Shown in pieces: positions 46,118 to 57,576 of a stretch of 64,000 nucleotides of DNA. The notes under the pieces are model-generated. The model did no database searches, was not told where the DNA came from, and saw nothing but the letters and a program-made list of their open reading frames with translations. Source of the stretch: Rebecca billardiae RCC1528 (taxonomy: Eukaryota > Haptophyta); the NCBI GenBank assembly GCA_965240325.2, contig OZ251248.1, forward strand, positions 744,001 to 808,000. The letters run 5' to 3'. The translations under genes and the position numbers were made by a program. Within the stretch, counting starts at the first letter, position 1, and every line of letters starts with the position of its first letter.

Positions 46118-48019
46118 TCAGTCGTCATCGTCGAAGCTCTCCTGCTTCACCTCCTTGGGGAAGATGAGGAGCCACATGAACGAGAGCAGCGCGAGGATGT
46201 TGAACACGTACAGGAACACGTTATTTCGGAAGAAGGCCTCGAGCACGCGCAGGTTCTCTACCTGCACGCCCAGCAGCATGTCGATGTCGGTCAGCCGCGT
46301 GTACAGGCTGAACGACTCCTGGCAGAAGTGCACGACCGCGACGGAGCAGAGCAGGATGAGCTCGGTGTTGAAGAGCAGCGAGTTCATCATCGTCGCGCCG
46401 ATCCGCATCGGGTGGATCTGGAAGATGAACACGCGCAGGCCTGCGCGCGCGACGCACGCAGCGGGCGCGCGGGCGGGCGCGGCGCGCGGGGCAGCCGTCA
46501 GTCAGGTGGCGGCCGAGTGCCGCCCAGCCGCTGGGCGCGTCCGCACCCCAGCGCGCGCGCGCGCGCGCCACGGCTTCGCGCCGGCGCGCCCGTGGGCGCC
46601 CCGGCCCCGCGCTCGGCGCGCCCGCCCTCCCGCCCTCCCGCCCGCGCCTCCCCCGCGCCCCGCACCGAACTTGATGTTGCCCTTGATCACGCACAGCAGC
46701 AGGTAGACCGCAAAGATGGCGTACGTGAGCGTGCCAAAGAGGGGAAAGACGCGGTCGAGCGCGACGAAGTACGAGTTGAGGAAGGGGCTGACGGGGGGCT
46801 GGACGAAGGTGTACAGGATCACGTGGATGATCCACAGCACCGAGAGCACCAGCGAGAAGAGCCCGCCCACCAGCTGCAGCAGGAAGATGAGCGGGTTGCC
46901 GCCGCGCTGCTTATACGCAACCTTCACCTTCTCCCAGTCCTTGTCCAGAAAGTACACGGCCTGCTTGAACTTGTTGTACGTGCGCCGGTTGGCGCGGGTG
47001 CGCTTCGCGTGGCGGCCCTCCGCCTTGAACTTCTTGCCGATCTCGAGCAGCTTCGCCGCGCGCTCGTTCAGCAGCATCTTCTGCTTGGCGAACTCCTCGA
47101 GGTCGATGCGCTGCGGCCGGTTTGCGTAGTCGTTGAGCAGGTCGAGCGGCATCGCCGCGATGCCGATGCCGCCGAAGACGACGAAGAAGAACCAGCCGAG
47201 GAAGGAGATCATCGCCATGATGTACACGCTCGGCGTGATGTTGATCGTCAGCTGCGCAGGGATGCTCGTGCACTGCGCGCGCGCGCGCGCGGATTTTGCG
47301 GCGGAGGCGCCGCGGCGGCTGAGCGCGAGCCCGCCTGCACGCCTCGCATCGCATCGCACCGCCGCGCGCGCGCGCGCGGCGCGCGGCGCGCGGCGCGTAC
47401 GCTGGCGCCGCTGCAGACGCTGCCGTAGTCTGAGCTCTTCCAGTCCAGATCGGCCTTCGCCTGCAGCTTCGCGACGGGCACGTCCGCCACGCCGAGGAAC
47501 GCCCACATGAGGAACGTGACGAAGAGGGACACGAAGACCGACAGCATCGTCCACTTGACGGCGGTCCACATCTGCGACTGCGACGAGTCGGGGTCCTCCG
47601 CCTCGTAGTAGAAGATGGCGAAGGGGATGATCGCGATGCACCACACCGCGATCGTCGTGTACAGGATCTGCCACACGATGTCTATTCTCAGCCCGCCGGC
47701 GACTTTGGTGTTAGCAATGTCCAGCGGCAGGGCGCACACGACCCACGCGGCGAGCGCGAGGCCGATGAGCTGCGGCGCGGGCGGCGGGTGGCGGGCGGGT
47801 GGCGGGGGTCGTCACTCGCGCGCGTGCGCCCGGGCCCCGCGCTCGCGCTCGCGCGCGCGCATCGCGCCGCGCGCGATGCGCACGTACCACCACGACCTTT
47901 GGCGCCCACGCGACGTTCTTGTCCTCCTCGTGCTGGAAGTAGACGAGGATGTAGAGCGCGCCGGCCAGGGTCATCACCATGATGACCAGCATGCCGATCA
48001 GCAGCATCACGTCGATCAT
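46118..48019 (-). CDS. LIMR/LMBD1-family multipass membrane protein
   Basis: Exons on the minus strand are 48019-47888, 47769-47401, 47272-46666 and 46440-46118, giving 476 residues. About nine hydrophobic segments span the chain, starting LLIGMLVIMVMTLAGALYIL. Family landmarks match plant and Dictyostelium LIMR proteins: ALPLDIANTKV, IPFAIFYYEAEDPD, FFFVVFGGIGIAAMPLDLL, QPPVSPFLNSYFVALDRVF and FIFQIHPMRIGATMMNSLLF, then ILLCSVAVVHFC. A basic coiled segment (KMLLNERAAKLLEIGKKFKA) sits on one face between helices. The tail is acidic, ending SFDDDD. LMBD1 relatives act in lysosomal cobalamin export and lipocalin uptake; the role here is open. The start lies 236 bp from the OGDH start on the other strand. 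Confidence 0.9.
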
Positions 48020-48255
48020 CGCGCCCACGCGCGCGTCCGCGCCGCGCGGCGGCGGTGTCTCGGAGGATGGAGGTTGCGCAGCGGGCGGGCGGCCGCCACC
48101 CTTGTGTTGATCAGCCGCCCGGACTGCGGCTTGACGAAGTCGACTGCTATGAGCCGAGCCGGTACTTATCCAGTACTTGCCCATGGGGGTATGCAAGCGT
48201 TGTCGGCCGTCCCGGACTGTTGCGGCGGCTCGGCCCCATCGGACACGGCGCTAAT
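48020..48255. promoter_or_regulatory. compact divergent promoter, LIMR protein / OGDH
   Basis: Only 236 bp separate two outward start codons, so regulatory sequences must be shared or interleaved. No TATA-like motif is placed convincingly for either gene. Confidence 0.55.
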
Positions 48256-51200
48256 ATGGTGGCGGGGATGCTGCTGCGGCGCAGCGGCGGCGCTCGGCGC
48301 GGCGTGGGCGGCGTAGCCCTCGCGGCCGCGCGCGCGCTGAGCAGCAAGCCGGTCCGCACGGCCGCGCACCCGCTCGAGTCCTTCCTCAACGCCGGCAGCG
48401 CCAACTACGTCGACGAGATGTACGAGGCGTGGCGTGCCGACCCCTCGTCCGTCCACAAGTCGTGGCAGGTCTTCTTCCGCGACGCGGAGGCGGGCGTGCC
48501 CGCCGGTGGCTCGTTCGTGCCCCCGCCCACCCTCGCCACCACCACGCAGCTCGCCGCGCCCGCGCCCGCCGCGGCCGCCGCGCGGCCGGCCGTGCCGACG
48601 ACGGGCGCCGTCGTGCCACTCGAGCCGCTCGCCGCCGCGTCCGAGCACTCGGAGACGATGAAGGTGGTGCAGCTGGTGCGCGCGTACCAGAACCGCGGGC
48701 ACAACATCGCGAATCTCGACCCGCTCGGCGTGTACGACGCAGACCTCGACGGCTCCATCCCGCCCGAGCTCGACCTCGACAACTACGGGTTCACCGAGGC
48801 GGACATGGACAAGGAGTTCAACATCGGCGCGTTCATGGCGTCCGGGTTCATGAACATCGACCGGCCGCCGATGAAGCTGCGCGACCTGCTCGCGCGGCTG
48901 GAGCAGACGTACGCCGGCTCGATCGGCGTCGAGTACATGCACATCCCCGACCGCGAGCAGCTCAACTGGCTGCGCGAGCACTTTGAGACGCCCGAGCCGT
49001 TTTCCTTCTCCAAGGACGAGAAGCTTCGCATGCTCGACCGGCTCACCTGGGGCGACCACTTCGAGTCGTTCCTCGCGAACAAGTTCTCCGCGGTGAAGCG
49101 GTTCGGCGTGGAGGGCGGCGAGTCGCTCATCCCCGGCATGAAGGCGATGGTCGACGAGGCGTGCGAGCACGGCATCGAGGCCATCGTGATGGGCATGCCG
49201 CACCGCGGGCGGCTCAACGTGCTCGCCAACGTCGTGCGCAAGCCGTTCGAGTCGATCTTCGGCGAGTTCCAGGTGCGCGCGCGCGCGCGCGGTGTGGCGC
49301 GCGGTGGGTGGCGCGAGGCGTGCCGGCGTGCGCCGCGCCGCGCCGCGGGCGGCCGCGCGCTCACCGCGCGCCGCGCCGCCGCCGCTGCCGCGCCCCCCGT
49401 CACACCGCGCGCGCGCGCGCACGCACGGCTGGCTGGCTGGCTGCTGTGGCTGGGGGGGGCGCGCAGGGCAAGTTCTCGAAGGGGGAGGAGGACGACTGGT
49501 CTGGGACGGGCGACGTCAAGTACCACCTCGGCATGTCGTACACGCGGCCCACCGTGACGGGCAAGTCGATCCACCTTGCCCTCGTCGCGAACCCTTCTCA
49601 CCTCGAGGCGGTCAACCCTGTGGTTGAGGGCAAGACGCGCGCCAAGCAGCACTTCACGGGGGACACGGACCGCTCGCGCACGATGAGCGTGCTGCTGCAC
49701 GGCGACGCGGCGTTCTCGGGGCAGGGCGTCGTGTTCGAGACGATGGGGCTCTCCGACCTGCACAACTACACGACGGGCGGCACGGTGCACATCGTCGTCA
49801 ACAACCAGATCGGCTTCACCACCGACCCGCGCTCGTCGCGCTCGTCGCCGTACTGCTCCGACGTGGCGAAGGCGATCTCGGCGCCGGTGTTCCACGTGAA
49901 CGGCGACGACGTGGAGGCGGTGTGCTTCGTGATGCAGCTCGCGGCGAAGTGGCGGCAGACCTTCCACAAGGACGTCGTCGTCGACATCGTGTGCTACCGC
50001 AAGCACGGGCACAACGAGATCGATCAGCCCATGTTCACGCAGCCGCTCATGTACCAGGTGCGTGCGCGGTGGGGCGGTGGCGGTGTGGTGGTGGTGGCGG
50101 TGCGTGCGCGGTGGGGCGGTGGCGGTGTGGTGGTGGTGGCGGTGTGTGCGCGGTGGTGGTGCCGGCGTGTGCGCACCCGCCGACGGCAACGAGGTCACTG
50201 CCGCGGTGGCGGGAGTGTGCGCCACCGCTGCCGCCGCCGCCACTGGCGCGGTGGCGCAGCCGTGTACGCCGCCGCTGCCCGCCGCCACTGCGGCTGCCGC
50301 GCGGTGGTGTGTGCCGCTGCCGCCGCTGCCGCGCGGAGTGGGGCGCGGCGCCCCACTCCGCGCGCATGCCCCTCGCTCACCCATGCCCTGTGGTCGCTCC
50401 CCCGCTCGCGCGACCGCGACGGCGCGCGGCGCGTGCCGCCGCCCTCCGCCACCGCCACCTCCACCGCCTCCGCGCCCGCCTCCGCGCCCGCGCCCGCGCC
50501 CGTGCCCGCCACCGCCCCCGCCTCCGCGCCCGCGCCCGCGCCCGTGCCCGCCACCGCCCCCGCCTCCGCGCCCGCGCCCGCGCCCGCGTCCGCAGGCCAT
50601 CGCCAAGCAGGTCCCCACTTGGAAGCAGTACTCGCAGAAGCTGGTCGCAGAGGGCACGGTCACACAGGAGCAGGTCGACCGGCTCTCGAAGAGCGTGCTC
50701 GACGAGTTCACCGCCAAGCTCGAGCAGTCCAAGACGCACACGCCCAAGAAGTCGGAGTGGCTCTCGTCCAGCTGGTGCGCCGCGCGCGCTCTGCAAGCGC
50801 GCGGCGCGAGCGCGCGGCGCGGCGGGGCGCGTGGCGCGCCTCAGCTGACGCGCGCGCACGCGGCCACGCGCGCCCTCTCTCTCTCTCTCTCTCGCGCGCG
50901 CGCCCAGGTCGGGCATGCACACGCCCAACATCTTCTCGCCCGTGAAGGACACGGGCGTCGAGCTCGAGACGATGCGGCGCATCGGCGAGCGCATCTCGAC
51001 CATCCCGGCCGAGATCGCCACGCCGCACCGCAAGATCAAGGAGATCTATGCGCAGCGCGCCAAGATGGTGGAATCGGGCGAGAACATCGACTGGGCGATG
51101 GCGGAGCAGCTGGCGTTCGGCTCGCTGCTGTGCGAGAACATCCACGTGCGGCTGTCCGGGCAGGACGTGGAGCGCGGCACGTTCTCGCACCGGCACGCCG

Positions 51201-52796
51201 TCGTGCACGACCAGAAGACCGGCGAGAAGGCGATGCCGCTCCAGAAGATCATGCCGAACCAAGCGGCGTTCATCGCGTGCAACTCGTCGCTTTCCGAGTT
51301 TGCGGTGCTCGGCTTTGAGCTCGGGTACTCGCTCGAGTCGCCCAACCAGCTGGTGCTGTGGGAGGGGCAGTTCGGCGACTTTGCGAACACCGCGCAGTGC
51401 ATCATCGACCAGTTCATCTGCTCGGGCGAGCAGAAGTGGATCCGCCAGGTGCGTCGTGTCTGCGCGTGTGTGCGTGCGCGTGTGCGCGTGCGTGTGCGCG
51501 TGTGCGCGTGTGCGTGTGCGCGCGTGTGTGTGTGCGCGCAGCGCGCGCGCCGACGCAGGGCGGCCAACGGTCGTGTGCGTGCAGTGCAGCGCGCGCGCTG
51601 ACGCGGGGCAGCCAGCGCCGCGGGCGTGGCGGCGCCGGCACGCCCGCCGGCCTGCGGCCGGAACGGCGGGCGGCGGGAGGGCGGGCGCCGGGCTGTCTGG
51701 GACAATCCGGCCGATGGGAGCGGGGCGCGGCTGAGGCGCGCGCCGCGCGCGCGGGGCGCGCGCGACGCGGCGCGTGCGGCTGAGCCGCGCCCCTCGCACG
51801 CGCTGCGCACACGCCGCCCCTCCCGCCGCGTGCGCCCTCGCCCTCCTCCGCGCCCCGCCCCTCGCCGCCCAGTCGGGCCTCGTCCTCCTGCTGCCGCACG
51901 GCTACGACGGCCAAGGCCCCGAGCACTCCTCCGCTCGGCTCGAGCGCTTCCTACAGATGTCTGACGACGATCCTGACGTTTTTCCGCCGATGGAGATTAC
52001 GGAGCGGCGGCAGATTCAGGAGGGGAACTGGCAGGTGGTGAACGTGACGACGCCGGCCAACTACTTCCACGTGCTCCGGCGGCAGGTGCGCCGCGCCGAC
52101 GCGGCCGCGGCCACACACCCTGCGCGCGCGCGCGCGCGTGTAGGCCGCCCTGCGCAGCCCGCAGCCCGCCCGCCTCTCACCGCCGCCCGCGCGCCCGCGC
52201 GCGCGTCCGCCCGCCCGCGCGCGCCTCGCCCGGCGGCCCCGCCCCGCGTGTGCTCGGCGTCGCAGACGCACCGCGACTTCCGCAAGCCGCTCGTCGTGAT
52301 GTCGCCCAAGAACCTGCTGCGCCACCGCCAGTGCGTCTCCACCTTCGCGCAGATGGGCGCGGGCACGCGCTTCATGCGCATGATCCCGGACTCTGGCGAG
52401 GGAGTCCTGCCGCCGGACGAGGTGCGCCGCCTCGTGTTCTGCTCGGGTAAGGTGTACTACGAGTTGATGCAGGCGCGCGAGAAGCTGGCGGAGGAGTCCG
52501 GGCGGCCGTCGGACGTGGCGATCGCGCGGATCGAGCAGATCTCGCCCTTCCCCTTCGACAAGGTGCGCGACGAGGGCCTGCGCTTCAAGAACGCCGAGGT
52601 GATCTGGTGCCAGGAGGAGCCCAAGAACGCGGGCGCGTGGTCGTACGTACAGCCTCGCATGGAAACCGCGTTCCGGCCGACGAGCGGCCAGCGCGCGCGC
52701 TACGTGGGGCGCAAGCCGATGGCGGCGGTCTCGACGGGGTACAAGGACATGCACGACCGCGAGCAGGCCAAGCTCATCAGCGAGGCGCTCGTCTGA
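48256..52796 (+). CDS. OGDH: 2-oxoglutarate dehydrogenase E1 component, mitochondrial
   Basis: Exons 48256-49272, 49467-50057, 50596-50774, 50908-51448, 51873-52085 and 52266-52796 give 1,023 residues, the usual length. The start is Arg/Ala/Ser-rich ([12 protein letters not shown]...ALSSKPVR), fitting a mitochondrial presequence. Then come the E1 N-terminal segment [36 protein letters not shown], thiamine-diphosphate motif [32 protein letters not shown] and [11 protein letters not shown]. The C-terminal part has [63 protein letters not shown] and [10 protein letters not shown]. The final exon ends with [11 protein letters not shown] and [12 protein letters not shown]. It decarboxylates 2-oxoglutarate in the TCA cycle with the E2/E3 partners. 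Five GC-rich introns all restore the conserved sequence when removed. Confidence 0.96.
50058..50595 (+). repeat. strand-asymmetric minisatellite intron of OGDH, with hairpin
   Basis: The first half of this 538-bp intron is G/T-rich (GCGGTGGGGCGGTGGCGG, about 40-bp units at 50061-50155). The last third is C-rich (GCCCGCGCCCGTGCCCGCCA, about 42-bp units at 50490-50585). Between them, 50331-50346 pairs exactly with 50348-50363 across one base. The halves are partly complementary, so the intron RNA could fold back and bring its ends together. Confidence 0.85.
51449..51600. repeat. alternating purine-pyrimidine tract in OGDH intron 4
   Basis: About 90 bp of (TG/CG)n (GTGTGCGTGCGCGTGTGCGC) start just after the donor at 51449. 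Such alternation is the classic sequence able to form left-handed DNA. Confidence 0.8.
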
Positions 52797-53860
52797 GCGG
52801 CCCGCCCGCCGGAGCGCCCCCTCCCCACCTCCGGGCCGCGCTCGGCGGAGGCCGCGCGCCGCCGAGCCGGTGCTCCGGGAGGGAGCGGACGCTGCCGCGC
52901 GCACTGGCCGCTGCCGTGGCGCGCCCAGTGTGCCGGTGGCGTGCCGGCGGCTCCGCCCGCCGAGCACTCCACGGCTGCAGCAACGACGCGATTGCGCGCT
53001 GCGAGCTGCGCTCCTGCTCGTCGTCAGCAGTGCCTAAGCTCGCGTTGCCTGTCGGCCCGCCTGTCGCACGCGCCTGCTGGCTCCGGCTTCGGTCCACCCC
53101 TCCCTGTCCGGTCACTGGAGCGTTACATCTGCTGCTTGATGACAGCACGGAAATCGGCGGGACCAGCGCCGCCGCGCGCCTCTGATGATGATCGTCTACT
53201 CCATAGCTCCGGCCTAGACCGCGGCAGTCGATCTCGGACCCAGTGCCGGCCACGCGGCGGCGGGCCCGCGCCAGCGGGCCCGCCGGACCGGCGGGCCGCC
53301 GGGCCCACGGGCGCTGGCGCCGCGAGTGGCGCGAGTCGGCGCCGCACCGGGGCGACCGGCGGCACGGTGACGGAGTCGCCGCCGCCAGCCTGAGCCGCGC
53401 GCTGACGATCGATGTGCGCGCCGCGCCGCCATCGCGTCAGTACGACGTACGCGAATTCATCATCAGCGTATATTAAGCGCGCTCGGCGCGGGCCTCCTCC
53501 CGCCTCCGCGAGGCCTGGCAGCGCGGGCCGGCGCGGCCGGCGAGCAGGCACTTAGCCCGCTCATGCCCGGATCGGTCACTCTCGCCGCGCGGCGGCGGCG
53601 GCGCGAATGACGACGCTACTCGTCATGACGATTGATGCTGATCGACGACATTGCCACTGCTGTCATTGCCCGGCGCTGACGCGCTAGCTACACTAACACT
53701 CACGCCACCGCATCATTGATGATGCTGGCGCCGTCACGCCCCGCCGTCGCCCTGATGGCTGCATGATGCTGATGGCGGCGGCCCGTGCCCACCGAGCTCC
53801 GAGTGTGATCGCTGATGCGTAGGTGGTCGCGTTCGCTGCTCATCGGCGTGACGCTACCGC
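52797..53860. other. intergenic between converging genes
   Basis: No gene found. GC-rich inverted motifs (GCGGGCCCGC; GGCGGGCCGCCGGGCCC) lie at about 53260-53310. A lower-GC part lies at 53610-53730. Confidence 0.45.
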
Positions 53861-55501
53861 TCAGCTCGGGCCCTCCAGCCAGCCCTCATCCGTGCGCAGG
53901 CGCGGCAGGCAGCCCGCGCCGATGCGCGTCGGCGTTTGCATTTGGTCGAGGTCTCGCTCGATGCTTAGGTTGTGGCCGAGCGCGGCGCAGGCGCGGCCGC
54001 ACGCGTACACGGCGCCGTCGGCCGTCCAGAAGAGGGAGTGGCTGCCGCCGAGCGCGCAGCCGAGCACCGGCCTGCCCGCGAGGGCGCGCACCTGGTTCAC
54101 GTGCCCGCGCGGCTCGCCCGCCGGCCCGTGCGCGAGCCGGCCGTGCTTCGAGTCACCCAGCGTATGCACGGTGGCGTCGGCGGCAAGAAGGGCCGACGCG
54201 CTGAACCCGCCGGCGGCGCGCACGCTCGTCAGGTGGCGCGGCAGGCTCTGGATGCGCCTGGGCACGAGCTGGTCCGCGTGATCGCCGTGGCCGAGGCAGC
54301 CCAGGCGGCCGCAGCCGAACGAGTACGCGCTCCCCGCGGCGTCCACCACCAGGCTGTGCATCCAGCCCGCGCTGACGTGCACCGCGCGCACGGCCGCGAG
54401 CGCAGCGATGCGCCTCGGCACCAGGCAGCCCACCTCGTCGCCGTGGCCGAGCTGGCCTCCGATGCCGCTGCCGCAGGAGAAGACGCCCCCGCCGATGGAG
54501 AGCAAGAGCGTGTGGCCCCCGCCTGCCGAGAGCCCGCCAAGGCGCACGCCCCCCAGCGCGTCGATTCGCGTCGGCGTCGCCACCCAGCGCCCGCCCGCGC
54601 CATCGCTGTGGCCGAGCTGGCCGCAGCCGTTGGCGCCCCAGCTGTACGCACAGCCCGCGGCGCTGAGCGCGAGGCTGTGGTCGGCGCCGGCGGCGATGCC
54701 CACGACGAGCTCGGCCTTCGGCACGCGCACGCGACAGAATGCCCCGCGGTCCTCCGGATCGCCCAGCCCCAGCTGGCCGCACTCGTTGCGGCCGCAGCCG
54801 TACACGGCGCCCGCCTCGCTCAGCGCGAGCAGGTGCTCCCAGCCAGCGGCCACCGAGCGCACGCGCACCGCGCCGAGCGAGGCGACGCGCGTCGGCACGA
54901 GCATGGGGGGCGCGCCGCCGTGCGCGGGGGCCGGCTGCCCCATCGCCATGCACCGACGGACCCCGCCCGTCGCGAGGCCAAACGCGTCTGCCACCGCCTC
55001 CTCGCCGCACGTGTACAGCCCACCGTCCGCGCCCACAAACGCGCTGAACAGGCATTGGCCATCGGCGGCGCTCGCCGCAGCGGGGTAGGCGAACGCGCGC
55101 GCGAGCTCGAAGACGCGCTCGCGCGCGAGGAGCTCGCCCACCCACGAGCACGAACACGCGGGCAGCGCGGGCGGCAGCGCGCGCTCGTGCCCGCGCATGC
55201 GCGTGCGCTCGCGCAGCGCGTGCTCGACCGGCGAGCGGCCGCCAGGCTCGCCTCGGAAGAGGCGTGCCGTAGCGTTGGCAGCGGCGATGGCCCGCGCGGT
55301 CGGCAGCCACCCCACGATCCGCTCGATCACGTCGGCGGGCAGGTCGACCAGGCGCCCCGCAACCGCGACGCACGGCGGACGCAGCAGCGCGTCGGGCAGG
55401 CTGGCCGCAGACCCGGCGGCGGTGGCGTCGGTTCCATGGGTCTCGCGCACGCGTGCCCAGCCGAGCGCGGCCGCGAGGCCCTGCAGCACCCAGCCGAACA
55501 T
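53861..55501 (-). CDS. F-box-like / RCC1-repeat protein
   Basis: Single exon, 546 residues from MFGWVLQGLA. Residues 52-84 (VDLPADVIERIVGWLPTARA...ARLF) match an F-box-like helix set. From about 165 on there are RCC1/ATS1 repeats with the family motif: AAGWEHLLALSEAGAVYGCG.N.CGQLGLG, AGADHSLALSAAGCAYSWG and then NGCGQLGHSD. Further repeats include AGGGHTLLLSIGGGVFSCG, SAGWMHSLVVDAAGSAYSFG and GGSHSLFWTADGAVYACG. Seven blades would make a propeller. The F-box suggests an SCF ubiquitin-ligase adaptor with the propeller as substrate reader, which is an inference from architecture. A close paralogue lies head-to-head 181 bp away. The frame is open upstream without another ATG. Confidence 0.85.
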   Translation of the reverse strand: MFGWVLQGLAAALGWARVRETHGTDATAAGSAASLPDALLRPPCVAVAGRLVDLPADVIERIVGWLPTARAIAAANATARLFRGEPGGRSPVEHALRERTRMRGHERALPPALPACSCSWVGELLARERVFELARAFAYPAAASAADGQCLFSAFVGADGGLYTCGEEAVADAFGLATGGVRRCMAMGQPAPAHGGAPPMLVPTRVASLGAVRVRSVAAGWEHLLALSEAGAVYGCGRNECGQLGLGDPEDRGAFCRVRVPKAELVVGIAAGADHSLALSAAGCAYSWGANGCGQLGHSDGAGGRWVATPTRIDALGGVRLGGLSAGGGHTLLLSIGGGVFSCGSGIGGQLGHGDEVGCLVPRRIAALAAVRAVHVSAGWMHSLVVDAAGSAYSFGCGRLGCLGHGDHADQLVPRRIQSLPRHLTSVRAAGGFSASALLAADATVHTLGDSKHGRLAHGPAGEPRGHVNQVRALAGRPVLGCALGGSHSLFWTADGAVYACGRACAALGHNLSIERDLDQMQTPTRIGAGCLPRLRTDEGWLEGPS

Positions 55502-55682
55502 TCGCGCGCGCGTCGCGCGTCGCGATCTCGATTGGCTGCGGAGGACCCCCGACCGGGCGGCCCCGGAGAGGCCGGCCAAGAGCGGCCGCCCGGGATTTCA
55601 GATTTGATCAGCATGGAGCCTGGCCGGCCCGTTGGCGTCCCGCCGTACAGGCTGAGTGAGTGCACGTTCGACTGGGTGGTCG
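55502..55682. promoter_or_regulatory. spacer between head-to-head RCC1 paralogues
   Basis: 181 bp lie between the ATG of the intact gene and the first ATG of the broken copy. This is likely the centre of the inverted duplication that created the pair, and any promoter would be shared. Confidence 0.45.
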
Positions 55683-57576
55683 ATGCTGAGCGTGCACTCT
55701 CTCTACTCGGCCGGGAAGACGTACACCAAGCGCAAGCGCTGCCGCACCTCCTACCTCGGCCCGCCTGCCGGCAAGCTCCGCGCGCTCGGCGCGCGCACGT
55801 CACGGCTCGGCGCACTCCGGGCGCGCAGGCGCCGTGGCGCTGGTCGCGGCAGCGCGCCGCCGGGCCCGCTGGCGGAGCCACCAGCCGAGCCGGCCGAGCG
55901 CGCTGTTTCGGGCCGCAGCGCGGCGCCGGCTGGGCTGGCCCACCTGCCAGCCGAGCTGATCGAGCGGGTGCTCACGTTTGTGCCATCGGCACGCGATCTC
56001 GCCGCCGCTGAGGCGGCGTCGCGCCTCTTCCGCGGCGCGCCGGGCGGCCGCTCGCCGGTCGAGCGCGCGCTGCGCGAGCGCGTGCGCATGCGCGGGCACG
56101 AGCACCTGCTGCCGCCGACGCTGCCCGCCGGCGCGCGCTCGTGGAAGGCTGAGCTGCTCATGCGTGAGCGGGTGCTTGACCTCGCGCGCGCGCACGCGCG
56201 CGTCGCCGACCCGAGCTCGAGCGCGCACATGGACTACGCGTTCCTCAGCGCGTTTGTGGGCGCGGGCGGCGCGCTGCACACGCGCGGCGAGGAGGCGGGG
56301 CTCCTCGCCTTCCACCCGTGCGCGGCGCTGGGGCACGGGAATCGCGTCGGCAGGGTTGCGACGCCGCGCCGCGTGCTCTTGCTCTCGGCTGTGCGCGTGG
56401 TCGCGATGGCCGCCGGCTGGGCCCACCTGCTCGCGCTGACCGATGCCGGCGCCGTGTACGGCTGCGGCCGCAACGCGTGCGGCCAGCTGGGGCTGGGCGA
56501 TATGGAGGACCGCTGGAAGTTCTGCCGCGTGCGCACGCTGGCGGGCGAGCTCGTCGTGGGCATCGACGCCGGCGCCGACCACAGCGTAGCGCTCAGCGCC
56601 GCTGGCTGTGCGTACAGCTGGGGCGACAACACCTTTGGCCAGCTCGGCCACGGCGACCAGACTCAGCGGTGACAGCCGACGCGCATCGAGGCGCTGGATG
56701 GCGTGCGCGTGGGCGCGGTCTCTGCGGGAGGGAGCACAACGCTGCTGCTCACGGCCAGCGGCGTTGTGTACGCGTGCGGTCACGGCTGCCACGGCCAGCT
56801 CGGCCACGGTCCCCAGGCGGTCCCGATCGAGAGCACGCCGAGGCGCATCCGCGCGCTCGATGGCGTGTGCATCGTGCGCGTGAGCGCGGGCGCGACGCAC
56901 AGCCTGCTGGTCGACGCGCGGGGCGCCGTGCACGCGTTCGGCTTCGGGCTGTGGGGCTGCCTGGGGGCACGCGCCTCGGCGCGCGCTCTCGCGCGCGACG
57001 AAGACGACGGGGCTTGCAACCCGCACGGCCTGTTCAGCTACTGGGACCCCGGCAACCACCGCGACCGCTGGGCGCCCAGGCGGATCAGCGCGCTCAGCCG
57101 CGTGCGCGCCGTGCACGCCAGCGCAGGCTACTTCAACAGCGCCGTGCTGGACGCGGACGGCAGCGTGCACACGTTCGGCCACCCGCACTACCCGCTGCCG
57201 GACCCGGAGCTCTCTGCACGGCTGGCGGCGCCCAGGCGCTTTGTGGAGCTCGCGCACGAGCGCGTGGTGGGCTGCTCGCTGGGCGCCGGGAGCGCGCTGT
57301 TCGTGACGGTGGGCGGGCGCGTGTACTTGTGCGGCATTCGCACAGCCGCGCTTGGGCTCGGCTTCAGCACCTCGGACATGTTCGGGCCAACGAGGACGCC
57401 GACTCCGAGGCGACTGGCTCCAGCAGCGGCGGTGACGATGACGACCCCGGCCTCCTCATGCTCAGCACGGACGATGGCGCGATCTGGGCCTCACCGCTAT
57501 GCGCCAGCGGCGGCGGAAGGGGGCGGCGTACACGGTGAACCCAGAGCCCATCGTGAGGCAGCTGCCGCCGATCTGA
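55683..57576 (+). pseudogene. F-box-like / RCC1 paralogue with in-frame stop and frameshifts
   Basis: The protein follows the neighbouring gene closely: F-box-like LAHLPAELIERVLTFVPSAR, GGRSPVERALRERVRMRGHE, and RCC1 repeats from AAGWAHLLALTDAGAVYGCG. At 56670-56672 a TGA stands after GDQTQR where the paralogue has Trp (RWVATPTRID versus R-stop-QPTRIE). The same frame then runs on for 300 more codons of intact repeats (PTRIEALDGVRVGAVSAG; HTFGHPHYPLPD). Near 57395 coding character moves to another frame (GGDDDDPGLLMLSTDDGAIW). Near 57500 it moves to a third frame (AYTVNPEPIVRQLPPI, stop at 57574-57576). It is either a young pseudogene, or a gene with one nonsense change plus sequence errors. 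Confidence 0.75.

Noticed and set aside
53972-56011. 679-codon plus-strand frame
   Set aside because: Antisense shadow of the F-box/RCC1 gene, running into its paralogue.
56670-56672. TGA as selenocysteine codon
   Set aside because: The paralogue has Trp there, RCC1 proteins have no selenocysteine, and later frameshifts point to decay.
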